Source of the DNA: VRUE01 sp963702035
Lineage (GTDB): Bacteria > Actinomycetota > Thermoleophilia > Solirubrobacterales > 70-9
Assembly: GCA_963702035.1 (NCBI GenBank)
Contig: OY969700.1
Span: forward strand, 372,001 to 436,000
Direction: 5' to 3'
Length of the DNA stretch: 64,000 bases
Each line of letters opens with the position of its first letter. Position 1 is the stretch's first letter. The translations under genes were made by a program, and so were the position numbers. The notes under the pieces are model-generated. The model was not told the DNA's origin. It made no database searches and saw nothing but the letters and a program-made list of their open reading frames with translations. Below are positions 15,487 through 24,556 of this stretch, piece by piece.

Positions 15487-17975
15487 GAGTCCCGTTCTCC
15501 TGGTTGCGCGAGTACTGCGATCCCGGGCTCGAGGCCGGAGAGCTGGCCGAGCGGCTGGCGATGACCGGCACCGAGGTCGAGCGGGTGAGCGTGATCGGAC
15601 CGCCCGCGGCGGACGGCTTCGTCGTGGGGAGGGTGCTGGAGCGCGAAAAGCACCCCGACGCCGACCGGCTCAGCGTCTGCACGGTCGACACCGGCGACGC
15701 CGAGCCGCGCACGATCGTCTGCGGCGCCCCCGACGTGGCGGCCGGACAGACGGTTCCCGTGGCGCTGCCGGGGGCGACGATGCCCGGTGGCACGAAGCTC
15801 GGCAAGGCGAAGCTGCGCGGCATCGAGTCGCACGGGATGATTCTCTCCGCCGCCGAGCTGGAGGTCGCCGAGGAGTCGGCTGGGATCCTGGTCCTCGACG
15901 ACGGGCCCGTTCCGGGAACGCCGCTGGCCGAGGTGCTGCCGGTCGCCGAGCCGGTCCTGGAGCTCGAGGTGACGCCCAACCGGCCCGACTGCCTCGGCGT
16001 CTACGGGGTGGCTCGCGAGGTGCACGCGATCAGCGGCGCGCCGCTCGCCGTCGAGCCCTGGGGGGACGACGCGCCGGCCACCGGCGACGGCGAGGCCGGC
16101 GACTACGCGTCGGTGACGGTCGAGGCACCCGAGCTTTGCCCGCGCTTTACCGCGCGTGTCTTCACCGACGTCACGATCGGCCCCTCGCCGGCCTGGCTGC
16201 AGGCGCGGCTCAGCGCTGCCGGGCAGCGCCCGATCAACAACGTCGTCGACATCACCAACTACGTGATGCTGCTGACCGCGCAGCCGCTGCACGCCTTCGA
16301 CCTCGACAAGGTCCCCGACGGGGCGCTCACGGTCCGCGCCGCCGGCGAGGGCGAGAAGATGACGACGCTCGACGATGTCGAGCGGAGCTTCGATGCCGAG
16401 ACGGTGCTGGTCTGTGACAGCCGCGGGCCCTCGGGCATCGCCGGGATCATGGGCGGCCAGGTCTCCGAGGTCTCCGACGCCACCACGCGCGTGCTGCTCG
16501 AGGTCGCCAACTGGAACGGGACCAACATCCTGCGCACGTCGCGTCTGCTCGGCCTGCGTTCGGAGGCCTCATCGCGCTTCGAGAAACAGCTCCACCCGGA
16601 GCTCTGCATGCGGGCGCAGCGAGTCGCGTCGAGGCTGATGGTCGAGCTCTGCGGGGCGAAGCTGGTGCCCGGGACGATCGACGTGGCGGCTGAGGTCCCG
16701 CCCGCGCGGCAGATCCGCCTGCGCGGCGAGCGGGTCGAGGGGCTGCTTGGAATGCGGATCGAGCAGTTCGACCAGGTCGCCTACCTGGAGCGGCTCGGCT
16801 TCGCGGTCGAAGTCGACGGCGAGGATCTCGTCGTCGGCGTGCCCCCCGACCGTCACTTCGACGTCACCCGCGAAGCCGACCTGATCGAGGAGGTCGCGCG
16901 GGTCCACGGCATCGACCAGCACCTGCCCTCGACCCTGCCCGGCTCCACCGGGCAGGCGGGCGCCCTGCGCCGCGACCAGCGGTTGCGGCGTCGCGCCGAG
17001 GACGCCCTGCGCGACCTCGGCTTCGACGAGATTGTCGGCTGGAGCTTCACCGACCCGGGCGAGGCCGAGCGCTTGCGGATTCCCGCCGATGACCCGCGGG
17101 GCGACGGCGTAACGATCTCCAACCCGCTCTCCGAGGATCAATCCGCGATGCGGACGACCCTGCTCGGCTCGCTGCTGGGCGCCGCCCGGCGCAACCTCTC
17201 ACGCGACGCCGAGCAGGTGGCCCTCTTCGAGTCCGGCCGCATCTACCTAAACCACCCGCCGACGGGCCTAAAAGACAAGTCCGACTTGACTTTTCGGCCC
17301 GTCGGCCCCCTTGGCGGGGATTTCGCTGGGGAGCGGGGGGCGCCTTTCGTGGAGCCGCACCGGATCGCGGCGCTGGCGGTTGGGCCGCTGACGCCGGGCT
17401 CGTGGCGAGGCGGCGGCGAGGCGGTGGACTTCTTCGCGCTCAAGGGAGTGCTGGAGGCCCTTGCGGCTCGGCTCGGCATGACGCTGGCCTTCGGGCCCGG
17501 TGGAGAGCCTTTCTTGCATCCAGGGCGCAATGCGAAGCTGCTGGTCGACGGCGTGGACGCGGGCTGGATCGGCGAGCTGCACCCGCTTGTCTGTCGCCAG
17601 TGGGACCTGGACTCGGCGGTCGGCTTCGAAGCCGACCTGTCGGTGCTCGTCAACGCAGCCTCCGCCGGCGAGGAGACCTTTGAGGACGTGACCGCCTTCC
17701 CCGTCGTGCGGCAGGATCTCGCCGTCGTCGTGCCCGACGACGTTCCGGCCGCGCAGGTGCGTGGCGCGGTTCTCGCCGGGGGCGGCGAGCTGTTGCGGGC
17801 CGCCGAGGTCTTCGACCTCTACGCCGGCGAGCAGCTGGGGGAGAGGCGCAAGAGCCTCGCCCTGCGGCTCGAGTTCCGCGCCGGGGACCGCACCCTCACC
17901 GACGAGGAGGTCGCCGCCAAACGCGAATCGATCGCCGTCAAGCTGAGCGAGATCGGAGGGTCGCTGCGTGAGTGA
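15483..17975 (+). CDS. pheT: Phenylalanyl-tRNA synthetase beta subunit, with in-frame palindrome
   Basis: 830 residues. Domains in order: N-terminal B1, EMAP-like tRNA-binding domain (about 40-150, HPDADRLSVC), B3/B4 editing domain, B5 (about 400-480, DVTREADLIEEVARVHG), catalytic-like core (about 500-720) and the C-terminal ferredoxin-fold anticodon-binding domain (DVTAFPVVRQDLAVVV). Near residues 590-612 the sequence LNHPPTGLKDKSDLTFRPVG is encoded by a 49-nt palindrome in the core region just after FESGRIY, apparently a small in-frame insertion. The stop overlaps the argC start by 8 bp. Confidence 0.96.
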   Translation: MRVPFSWLREYCDPGLEAGELAERLAMTGTEVERVSVIGPPAADGFVVGRVLEREKHPDADRLSVCTVDTGDAEPRTIVCGAPDVAAGQTVPVALPGATMPGGTKLGKAKLRGIESHGMILSAAELEVAEESAGILVLDDGPVPGTPLAEVLPVAEPVLELEVTPNRPDCLGVYGVAREVHAISGAPLAVEPWGDDAPATGDGEAGDYASVTVEAPELCPRFTARVFTDVTIGPSPAWLQARLSAAGQRPINNVVDITNYVMLLTAQPLHAFDLDKVPDGALTVRAAGEGEKMTTLDDVERSFDAETVLVCDSRGPSGIAGIMGGQVSEVSDATTRVLLEVANWNGTNILRTSRLLGLRSEASSRFEKQLHPELCMRAQRVASRLMVELCGAKLVPGTIDVAAEVPPARQIRLRGERVEGLLGMRIEQFDQVAYLERLGFAVEVDGEDLVVGVPPDRHFDVTREADLIEEVARVHGIDQHLPSTLPGSTGQAGALRRDQRLRRRAEDALRDLGFDEIVGWSFTDPGEAERLRIPADDPRGDGVTISNPLSEDQSAMRTTLLGSLLGAARRNLSRDAEQVALFESGRIYLNHPPTGLKDKSDLTFRPVGPLGGDFAGERGAPFVEPHRIAALAVGPLTPGSWRGGGEAVDFFALKGVLEALAARLGMTLAFGPGGEPFLHPGRNAKLLVDGVDAGWIGELHPLVCRQWDLDSAVGFEADLSVLVNAASAGEETFEDVTAFPVVRQDLAVVVPDDVPAAQVRGAVLAGGGELLRAAEVFDLYAGEQLGERRKSLALRLEFRAGDRTLTDEEVAAKRESIAVKLSEIGGSLRE
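17258..17306. repeat. Palindrome embedded in pheT
   Basis: Two 24-nt arms, 17258-17281 and 17283-17306, complementary except at two positions and separated by a single base. They contain AAAAGACAAGTC and GACTTGACTTTTCGG, which resemble the halves of the family-1 core (AAAAAGTACAAG and CTTAACTTTTTCGG). It stays in frame, so it is translated. Confidence 0.7.
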
Positions 17976-18969
17976 GAAAGCGAGAATCCTCGTCGCCGGG
18001 GCCTCGGGCTTCACCGGCGCCCTTGCCGCACAGATCGTCTGGCGCCACCCGCGCCTGGAGCTGGTCGGCGTCACCTCGCGCAGCGACGCCGGTACCCGGC
18101 TGGACCGGCTCTACCCGCGCTACCGGGTGCCGCTGGAGCTGACCGAGCTCGACCTCGACACGCTCGAGGATGTCGACGCGGCGATCGTCGCCTATCCGCA
18201 CGGCGCCTCGGCGCCGACCGTCGCCGCGCTGCGCGGCCTCGGGGCGCTGGTCGTCGACCTCTCGGCCGACTTCCGGCTGCGCGACCTGCCGACCTACGAG
18301 CGCTGGTACGGCGAGCACGGCGCACCCGAGCTGCTCGACGGCGCCGTCTACGGGCTCACCGAGCTCTACCGCGAGCAGCTGCGCGGGGCCGAACTGGTCG
18401 CGACGCCGGGCTGCTACCCGACCGCGAGCGTGCTCGCGCTGGCGCCGCTGGCCGAGCGCGGCCTGCTCAGCGACGTCGTCATCGACGCCAAGCAGGGCGT
18501 CTCCGGCGCTGGTCGCGGCGGCGGCGACGAGATGCATTACGTCTCGATGGACGAGAACGCCTTCGCCTACAAGACCGAGGGTCACCGGCACAGGCCCGAG
18601 ATCGAGCAGGAGCTGGCGGCGCTCGGCAGCCAGACCCCGGTCACCTTCGTGCCGCACCTGCTGCCGCTCGACCAGGGCGAGCTGACCAGCTGCTACGCGC
18701 AGCTGAGCGAGCCGATGTCCAAGGAGGAGGTGCAGGCGCTCTACGCCGAGCGCTACGCCGGGGAGCCCTTCGTCCACGCCGTCGACCGCCCGCCGGGCCT
18801 GCGCGACGTGCGCGATACGAACGAGTGCCACGTCTACGTCACGGTCGAGGAGCGCGGGCGGGTGCTCGCCTTCTCGGCGATCGACAACCTCTGGAAGGGA
18901 GCCTCGGGCCAGGCGGTGCAGAACCTCAACCTGATGCTGGGCTTCGAGGAGACCGAGGGGCTCCTGTGA
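17968..18969 (+). CDS. argC: N-acetyl-gamma-glutamyl-phosphate reductase
   Basis: Third step of arginine biosynthesis, NADPH-dependent reduction of N-acetylglutamyl phosphate to the semialdehyde. It has 333 residues. The Rossmann motif VAGASGFTGA is near the N-terminus, the catalytic cysteine is in ATPGCYPTAS (about residue 148), and GHRHRPEIEQE carries the active-site His. GTG start overlaps the pheT stop by 8 bp, tying arginine synthesis to the tRNA synthetase operon. Confidence 0.96.
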   Translation: MSEKARILVAGASGFTGALAAQIVWRHPRLELVGVTSRSDAGTRLDRLYPRYRVPLELTELDLDTLEDVDAAIVAYPHGASAPTVAALRGLGALVVDLSADFRLRDLPTYERWYGEHGAPELLDGAVYGLTELYREQLRGAELVATPGCYPTASVLALAPLAERGLLSDVVIDAKQGVSGAGRGGGDEMHYVSMDENAFAYKTEGHRHRPEIEQELAALGSQTPVTFVPHLLPLDQGELTSCYAQLSEPMSKEEVQALYAERYAGEPFVHAVDRPPGLRDVRDTNECHVYVTVEERGRVLAFSAIDNLWKGASGQAVQNLNLMLGFEETEGLL

Positions 18970-20132
18970 GCGAGATGAGCGAGCCTTTCTTCAGATCGCG
19001 TTGGGCCAATCCGCCGGCCGGAGTCGAGCAGCTCGACCCGGCGCGGCTCGCATCCGGCTTCCGCGCCGGCGCCGCCCACTGCGGGCTCAAGGGCGGCGGC
19101 AAGACCGACGTCGGCCTGCTGGTCTGCGACGCGCCGCGGGTGTCCTCCTCGGTGCTGCTGACCCGCAACGCGTCCGCGGCGGCGCCGGTGCGGATCTGCC
19201 GCGACCGGGTCGAGCGTGGCGCCGTGCGGGCCGCAGTGGTCAACGCGGGAAATGCCAACGCCGAGACCGGCGAGCAGGGGCTCGCCGACGCCTGGGCGAT
19301 GTGCGAGCGGGCTGGCGCGGAGCTGGGCCTGGACCCCAGCGCCGTCGCCGTCGCCGAGACCGGTGTGATCGGCGTGCCTCTGCCGATCGACGCCGTGCTG
19401 TCGGGGATCGGGGAGGCAGCCGGAGCGTTGTCGGCGAACGGCGCCGGCGCCTTCTCCGACGCGATCCTGACCACCGACCGCTGGCCGAAGAGCTGCACCC
19501 TGCGCGCCGGCGGCGTCACCCTCTCCGCCCAGGCGAAGGGCGCCGGGATGATGCAGCCGGACTTCGCGACGATGCTCTGCTTCGTCCAGACCGATGCCGT
19601 TGTCGAAGACGCGGACGCGGCGCTCCGTGCCGCCGTCGAGGCCTCCTTTGAGCGGGTCACCGTCGACGGTCAGATGAGCACCAACGACACCGTGCTGCTG
19701 CAGGCGACCGGCGAAGCCGGCGCGCCGCTGCCCGAGGGCCTGCTGGAGGCGGTCCTTTTGCAGCTCGCGATCGAGATCGTCGCCGACGGCGAGGGTGCCG
19801 TCCGGGTCGGCCGCGTCCAGGTGGACGGTGCGGCTTCCCTCGCCGAGGCCGAGCGGGTGGCGCGCGCGATCGCCAACTCGCCGCTGGTCAAGACGGCGCT
19901 GTTCGGCCGCGATCCCAACTGGGGACGGATCGCTCAGGCCGCCGGGATGGCCTTGGCGGGCGAGGATCTGGACGAGATCGGCGCCGACTCGATCGACGCC
20001 GCCGAGCTCGGCGAGGACATCGCCGAGGCCGAGATCGGGCTGCGGCTCGATCGCGGCGAGCACAGCGCCCACGTCTGGTTCTCGGACCTGGGCTACGAGT
20101 ATGTCCGAATCAACGCCGAGTACACCTCATGA
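18966..20132 (+). CDS. argJ: Bifunctional glutamate N-acetyltransferase / ornithine acetyltransferase
   Basis: Transfers acetyl from N-acetylornithine to glutamate, recycling the acetyl group. It has 388 residues. The autoproteolysis site is KGAGMMQPDFATMLCF, in which the Thr of ATML becomes the N-terminal nucleophile of the beta chain; the oxyanion-hole segment and the DPNWGRI motif near the C-terminus are present. GTG start in the argC stop (GTGA); an ATG three codons later (18975) is an alternative. A 135-bp gap with a small GCACG/CGTGC hairpin separates it from argB. Confidence 0.95.
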   Translation: MSEMSEPFFRSRWANPPAGVEQLDPARLASGFRAGAAHCGLKGGGKTDVGLLVCDAPRVSSSVLLTRNASAAAPVRICRDRVERGAVRAAVVNAGNANAETGEQGLADAWAMCERAGAELGLDPSAVAVAETGVIGVPLPIDAVLSGIGEAAGALSANGAGAFSDAILTTDRWPKSCTLRAGGVTLSAQAKGAGMMQPDFATMLCFVQTDAVVEDADAALRAAVEASFERVTVDGQMSTNDTVLLQATGEAGAPLPEGLLEAVLLQLAIEIVADGEGAVRVGRVQVDGAASLAEAERVARAIANSPLVKTALFGRDPNWGRIAQAAGMALAGEDLDEIGADSIDAAELGEDIAEAEIGLRLDRGEHSAHVWFSDLGYEYVRINAEYTS

Positions 20133-20267
20133 CGCTGCAAACCGGCGCATCTCGGGGTCTTCGGTCGGTTGGTTCGGGTCACGCACGAAAACGTGCGCTC
20201 CCCTCACCGCCCTCCCTGCATCCCCCGACCTGCTTGGTTTTCACGTCATGAGGACGCTAGATCGCAA

Positions 20268-21119
20268 ATGAACGCACCGAAACAAACGAATGTCGACACC
20301 CTGCTGGAGGCGCTTCCCTACATCAGGGAGTTCCACGGCCGCACCGTCGTGATCAAGTACGGCGGCTCGGCGATGCGCGAGGACGCCCTGCGTGAGGCCT
20401 TTGCCACCGACGTCGTCCTGCTCAAGTACGTCGGCCTCAACCCCGTCATCGTGCACGGCGGCGGCCCCGAGATCACCGAGTACATGGAGCGCCTCGGCAT
20501 CGAGGTCCGCTTCCACGAAGGCCTGCGCGTCTCCGACGCGGAGACCGTCGAGGTCGCCGGCATGGTCCTGCTCGGCAAGGTCAACGCGGACATCGTGCAG
20601 CGGCTCAACCGGCATGGCCAGCCGGCGGTCGGGCTCTCCGGCCAGGACGGCACGCTGTTCGAGGTCGCCCCGGTCGCCAACGCCGAGCAGGTCGGCTTCG
20701 TCGGCTCGATCGAGAAGGTCGACATCGACGTCCTCAACCACATCGCCGAGGACTACATCCCGGTGGTCGCCTCCTCCGCCTCAGACCGCGGCGGCCAGGC
20801 CTACAACGTCAACGCCGACGAGGCCGCGGGCAAGATCGCCGCGGCGCTCGGCGCCCACAAGGCGATCTTCCTCACCGACGTCGAGGGTTGGCTCGCCGAC
20901 GCCGGGGACGAGAGCTCGCTGATCTCCCGGGCCACGGTCGAGGAGGTCGAGGAGCGCCTGCCGGCGATCGACGGCGGCATGCGCCCGAAGCTGGGCGCCT
21001 GCGTCGACGCGATCCGCGGCGGCGCCCAGTCGGCTCACATCATCGACGGTCGCCGGCCGCACAGCCTGTTGCTGGAGCTGTTCACCGACGCCGGCATCGG
21101 CACGATGGTGACCTCGTGA
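20268..21119 (+). CDS. argB: Acetylglutamate kinase
   Basis: Phosphorylates N-acetylglutamate, usually the feedback-regulated step. It has 283 residues of amino-acid-kinase fold: VVIKYGGSAM near residue 25, NPVIVHGGGPEI, YNVNADEAAGKIA, and GGMRPKLGACVDAIRGG. It lacks none of the catalytic lysines. The ATG at 20268 starts right before the conserved N-terminal helix typical of arginine-sensitive enzymes. It overlaps argD by 4 bp. Confidence 0.96.
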   Translation: MNAPKQTNVDTLLEALPYIREFHGRTVVIKYGGSAMREDALREAFATDVVLLKYVGLNPVIVHGGGPEITEYMERLGIEVRFHEGLRVSDAETVEVAGMVLLGKVNADIVQRLNRHGQPAVGLSGQDGTLFEVAPVANAEQVGFVGSIEKVDIDVLNHIAEDYIPVVASSASDRGGQAYNVNADEAAGKIAAALGAHKAIFLTDVEGWLADAGDESSLISRATVEEVEERLPAIDGGMRPKLGACVDAIRGGAQSAHIIDGRRPHSLLLELFTDAGIGTMVTS

Positions 21120-22306
21120 AGCTGGAGGAGCTGCAGGCGCTCGAGCAGCGCTACCTGATGCAGACCTACCGCCGCGCCCCGGTCGAGTTCGTGCGCGGCA
21201 AGGGGGCGCTGCTCTGGGACTCGGAGGGCAAGGAGTACCTGGACTTCCTCGCCGGGATCTCGGTCTGCTCGATCGGCCACTGCCACCCGGCCGTGGTCGC
21301 GGCCGTGCGTGAGCAGGCCGGCAAGTTGATGCACGTCTCCAACCTCTTCTACACCGAGCCGATGGTGCGGCTTGCCGAGCGGCTCTCGCGGTCGAGCCTC
21401 GGGGGGCGGGTCTTCCTGACCAACTCCGGAACCGAGGCCAACGAGTGCGCGATCAAGGTCGCCCGCAAGCACGCCCACGCGCGTGGAGTCGAGGCCCCGG
21501 AGATCGTCAGCTTCGAGCGCGATTTCCACGGTCGCACCTACGGTGCCCTCTCGGCGACGCCGAAACTGGCCGAGAACCCGGCGCTGGGGCCGATGCTGCC
21601 GGGGTTCCGCTCGGTCCCCTTCGACGATGCCGATGCGCTGCGCGACGCCGTCGGCGAGAGCACCGCCGCGGTGATGATCGAGGCGATCCAGGGCGAGTCC
21701 GGCGTCTACCCGCTCAGTGACGAGACGCTGCTGGCGGCGCGCCAGGCCTGCGACGAGGCCGGGGCGTTGCTGATCCTCGACGAGATCCAGACGGGGATGG
21801 GGCGGACGGGCTCGCTCTGGGCGTATGAGCAGACGCCCGTGCGTCCCGACCTGCTGACCAGCGCCAAGGCGCTCGGCGGCGGCCTTCCCGTCGGCGCCTG
21901 CGTGGCCGGCGAGCAACTCGGCGAGGTGCTCGAGGCCGGCGACCACGGCTCGACCTTCGCCGGCGGTGCCGTGGTCTCGGCGGCGGCGCTCGCCGTGCTC
22001 GACGTGGTCGACGAGCCGGCGCTGCTGCGTCGCGTGCGCGAGCTCGGCGCCGGGCTGACGGAGAGCCTGCTCGTGCTCGACGGAGTCGAGGAGGTCCGCG
22101 GGCGTGGGCTGATGCTGGGCGTCGGCCTGGCGAGCGGGATCGACGCCGCCGCGGTGGGCGCCGAGCTGCTCGAACGCGGCCTGATCGTCAACGCGCCCGA
22201 GCCGGGAACTCTGCGCCTGCTGCCGCCGCTGACGGTCGATTCGGCCCAGATCGAGCGGGCCGTTGCGCTGATCGGCGATTCGCTCCTAAGCTACGCGGCA
22301 GGATGA
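21116..22306 (+). CDS. argD: Acetylornithine aminotransferase
   Basis: PLP-dependent class III aminotransferase of arginine (and possibly lysine) biosynthesis, 396 residues. Motifs: FLAGISVCSIGHCHP, FLTNSGTEANECAIK (phosphate binding), FHGRTYGALSAT, LLILDEIQTGMGRTG, and the Schiff-base lysine in LLTSAKALGGGLPVG. GTG start coupled to argB. argF, which usually follows, is absent; two small unknown genes come instead. Confidence 0.95.
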   Translation: MKLEELQALEQRYLMQTYRRAPVEFVRGKGALLWDSEGKEYLDFLAGISVCSIGHCHPAVVAAVREQAGKLMHVSNLFYTEPMVRLAERLSRSSLGGRVFLTNSGTEANECAIKVARKHAHARGVEAPEIVSFERDFHGRTYGALSATPKLAENPALGPMLPGFRSVPFDDADALRDAVGESTAAVMIEAIQGESGVYPLSDETLLAARQACDEAGALLILDEIQTGMGRTGSLWAYEQTPVRPDLLTSAKALGGGLPVGACVAGEQLGEVLEAGDHGSTFAGGAVVSAAALAVLDVVDEPALLRRVRELGAGLTESLLVLDGVEEVRGRGLMLGVGLASGIDAAAVGAELLERGLIVNAPEPGTLRLLPPLTVDSAQIERAVALIGDSLLSYAAG

Positions 22307-22764
22307 GCGCCGAAAAGTTCCCGCCAAAGGGGCGACCGCCCGCTTCGGCTGCCGATGCAGCGCAGCGCCTGGCGACGATCGTCGATGCCGCCGAGCAGGC
22401 TGCCGCGAGCGTCATCGACGGCGCCGAGCGGCAGGCCCAGCAGCATCTCGAGGAGGCGCGCGAGCGCGCCGACCGGATCGTCGCCGAGCGCCTGCGTGAG
22501 CTTGCCGACGAGCTCGACCCGCCCAGCTCCGACGAGCGCCGCGGCGGCCATTTGAAGCCGGTGGAGAGCCCGGTGGACGACGCCGAGCATGAGGTCGAGC
22601 CCTTGGCTCCCCGTCGCTCCGGATCCGCCGGGGCGCGATTGCTGGCGACCCAGATGGCGGTCTCCGGCGCCGACCGCAAGGAGATCGAAGCACGACTGCG
22701 GAGCGGCTTCGAGATCGAGGACACGAGCGAGATCCTCGACGCGATTCTCGGGCCGGAGGCCTAG
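22303..22764 (+). CDS. Hypothetical coiled-coil protein in the arg cluster
   Basis: 153 residues, no family recognised. Residues about 18-70 form a charged Ala/Glu/Arg-rich coiled coil (AAERQAQQHLEEARERADRI type), followed by a Pro-rich charged linker and a C-terminal helical piece (ATQMAVSGADRKEIEARL). The pattern loosely resembles DivIVA-like polarity or division proteins, but similarity is compositional. The start overlaps the argD stop (ATGA). It may act with the membrane-anchored neighbour downstream. Confidence 0.65.
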   Translation: MSAEKFPPKGRPPASAADAAQRLATIVDAAEQAAASVIDGAERQAQQHLEEARERADRIVAERLRELADELDPPSSDERRGGHLKPVESPVDDAEHEVEPLAPRRSGSAGARLLATQMAVSGADRKEIEARLRSGFEIEDTSEILDAILGPEA

Positions 22765-22770
22765 GGGCCG

Positions 22771-23118
22771 ATGCACGACGACCCGACCCGGATCATGGGC
22801 CAGCCCGGCGACCCCGGCCACCGGCCCCGTGGCAACATGCGCCTGCTGATCGCCGGCTTGATCGCGGTGATCGTCGGCCTCGTCGTCGCGATAGTCGTGA
22901 TCGCCTCCGACAACGGAAGCGGCGGCAGCTCGACCTCGGCGGTCACCACCTTGCCGAGCACGTCCGAAACGACGACGACCCCGAGCACGACCGAGACGAC
23001 CACCGGCTCGACCACCGAGCCGACCACGACCGAAACGACCGAAACGACGACCACCGCGCCGCCGACGACCACTCCCGAAGAAGAAGAAACCGGCAGCGGC
23101 GGGATTCCCGCCGAATGA
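22771..23118 (+). CDS. Single-pass membrane protein with Thr-rich tail
   Basis: 115 residues: short cytoplasmic head, one transmembrane helix (about residues 24-46), then a low-complexity Thr/Ser/Glu extracellular tail with TTT, ETT and TTE runs, likely a glycosylated or wall-spanning linker. No catalytic domain. It overlaps argG by 4 bp, so it is translated from the arginine operon although nothing suggests a metabolic role. Confidence 0.7.
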   Translation: MHDDPTRIMGQPGDPGHRPRGNMRLLIAGLIAVIVGLVVAIVVIASDNGSGGSSTSAVTTLPSTSETTTTPSTTETTTGSTTEPTTTETTETTTTAPPTTTPEEEETGSGGIPAE

Positions 23119-24395
23119 GCGCCCTACCACCCGAGGGGGTCCGCACCGCGGGCTATGAGGCCGACCCCGCCGAGGTACGGCGGGTGCTGCTGCTCTACTC
23201 CGGCGGCCTCGACACCAGCGTGATGCTGAAGTGGATCCAGGACCGCTACGGAGCCGAGGTCGTCTGCCTGACGGTCAACCTCGGCCAGCCCGGCGAGGAC
23301 TACGCGGTGATCGAGGACAAGGCGAAGCGGCTCGGCGCGCTCGAGTGCCACGTCGTCGACGCCCGCGAGCGCTTCGCCCGCGACTTCGTCGCCCCGGCGA
23401 TCAAGGCAAACGCGCTCTACGGCGGCGGCTACCCGTTGTTCACCGCCCTGGGCCGTCCGCTGATCGCCGAGCTGGCGGTCGATTACGCGCGCCGCGGCGG
23501 TTGCGACACGATCGCCCACGGCTGCACCGGCAAGGGCAACGACCAGGTGCGGATCGAGGCAACCGTCGCCACTCTCGCCCCGGAGCTGAAGACGATCGCG
23601 CCGGTGCGCTCCTGGCAGATGGGTCGCGAGGAGGAGATCGCCTACGCCCGCGAGCACGGCATCCCGGTCAAGGGGGGCACCGAGGCCGCCCCGTACTCGA
23701 TCGACGACAACCTCTGGGGCCGTTCCTCGGAGGGACGCTGGATCGAGGACCTCGGCCACGCGCCCGAGGACGACGTCTTCCAGCTGGTCACCCGGCCCGA
23801 GCTGGCTCCCGACGAGGCGGAGACGGTGACGGTCGAGTTCGAGGCCGGCGTCCCGGTCGGCCTCAACGGCGAGCGGCTCGACCTGGTCAACCTGCTCGAA
23901 CGTGTCGCCGAGATCGGCTGCCGCCACGGGGTCGGCATCGTCGACCACATCGAGGACCGCATCGTCGGGCTCAAGGTGCGCGACATCTACGAGGTCCCGG
24001 CCGCCGCGATCCTGCTGCCCGCGCACCAGGAGCTGGAGAAGCTGGTCGGCACGATCCACCAGAACCAGTTCAAGCCGGGGCTCGACCAGAAGTGGGGTTA
24101 TCTCGTCTACGCCGGCCTCTGGTGGGAGCCACTGCGCGCCGACCTAGATGCATACATGGATGCAGTCAACGCTCAGGTGAGCGGGACAATCGGTCTCAAG
24201 CTCTACAAAGGAGGAGTGCGAGTCGTCACCCGCTCCTCACCCAACGCCGTCTACGACGCCGACCTCGCCTCCTTCGCCGAGTCAGGTGGGCTTTTCTCGC
24301 AGGCCGCCTCACCGGGCTTCATCGAGCTCTGGTCGCTGCAGTCGCGGATGGCACACCGGATCCGACAGCGCAACGAGGCTGGGGAGGAGGGCTGA
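23115..24395 (+). CDS. argG: Argininosuccinate synthase
   Basis: Condenses citrulline and aspartate using ATP. It has 426 residues with a 20-residue N-terminal extension before the PP-loop LLLYSGGLDTSVMLKW; further motifs are HGCTGKGNDQVR and PYSIDDNLWGRS. ATG overlaps the upstream stop. argH is not downstream, so argininosuccinate lyase must be encoded elsewhere. Confidence 0.97.
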   Translation: MSALPPEGVRTAGYEADPAEVRRVLLLYSGGLDTSVMLKWIQDRYGAEVVCLTVNLGQPGEDYAVIEDKAKRLGALECHVVDARERFARDFVAPAIKANALYGGGYPLFTALGRPLIAELAVDYARRGGCDTIAHGCTGKGNDQVRIEATVATLAPELKTIAPVRSWQMGREEEIAYAREHGIPVKGGTEAAPYSIDDNLWGRSSEGRWIEDLGHAPEDDVFQLVTRPELAPDEAETVTVEFEAGVPVGLNGERLDLVNLLERVAEIGCRHGVGIVDHIEDRIVGLKVRDIYEVPAAAILLPAHQELEKLVGTIHQNQFKPGLDQKWGYLVYAGLWWEPLRADLDAYMDAVNAQVSGTIGLKLYKGGVRVVTRSSPNAVYDADLASFAESGGLFSQAASPGFIELWSLQSRMAHRIRQRNEAGEEG

Positions 24396-24547
24396 TGTAC
24401 GACAAGCTCGGCAAAGCGGCACTGCGCTTCACCGTCGCCTATCTGCGCCGCCGCTACCGGCGGGAGATCCGCATCGGCGCCGGTCTCGGCGTCGCCGCGA
24501 TCGGCATCGCGGTCTACCTCGCCAACCGGGATGTCCCCGAGGGCTGA
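24395..24547 (+). CDS. Small membrane protein
   Basis: 50 residues starting MYDKLGKAALRFTVAYLRRRYRR. A basic amphipathic N-terminal helix is followed by one transmembrane segment (IGAGLGVAAIGIAVYLA). The start shares one base with the argG stop (TGATG), which is good evidence for translation. No known family; its small size leaves open a regulatory or toxin-like membrane role. Confidence 0.6.
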   Translation: MYDKLGKAALRFTVAYLRRRYRREIRIGAGLGVAAIGIAVYLANRDVPEG

Positions 24548-24556
24548 GGTGGACTC

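Noticed and set aside
20129..20251. 40-codon frame overlapping argJ stop (ATGA) in the argJ-argB gap
   Set aside because: Poor composition and no family; more likely leader or spacer.
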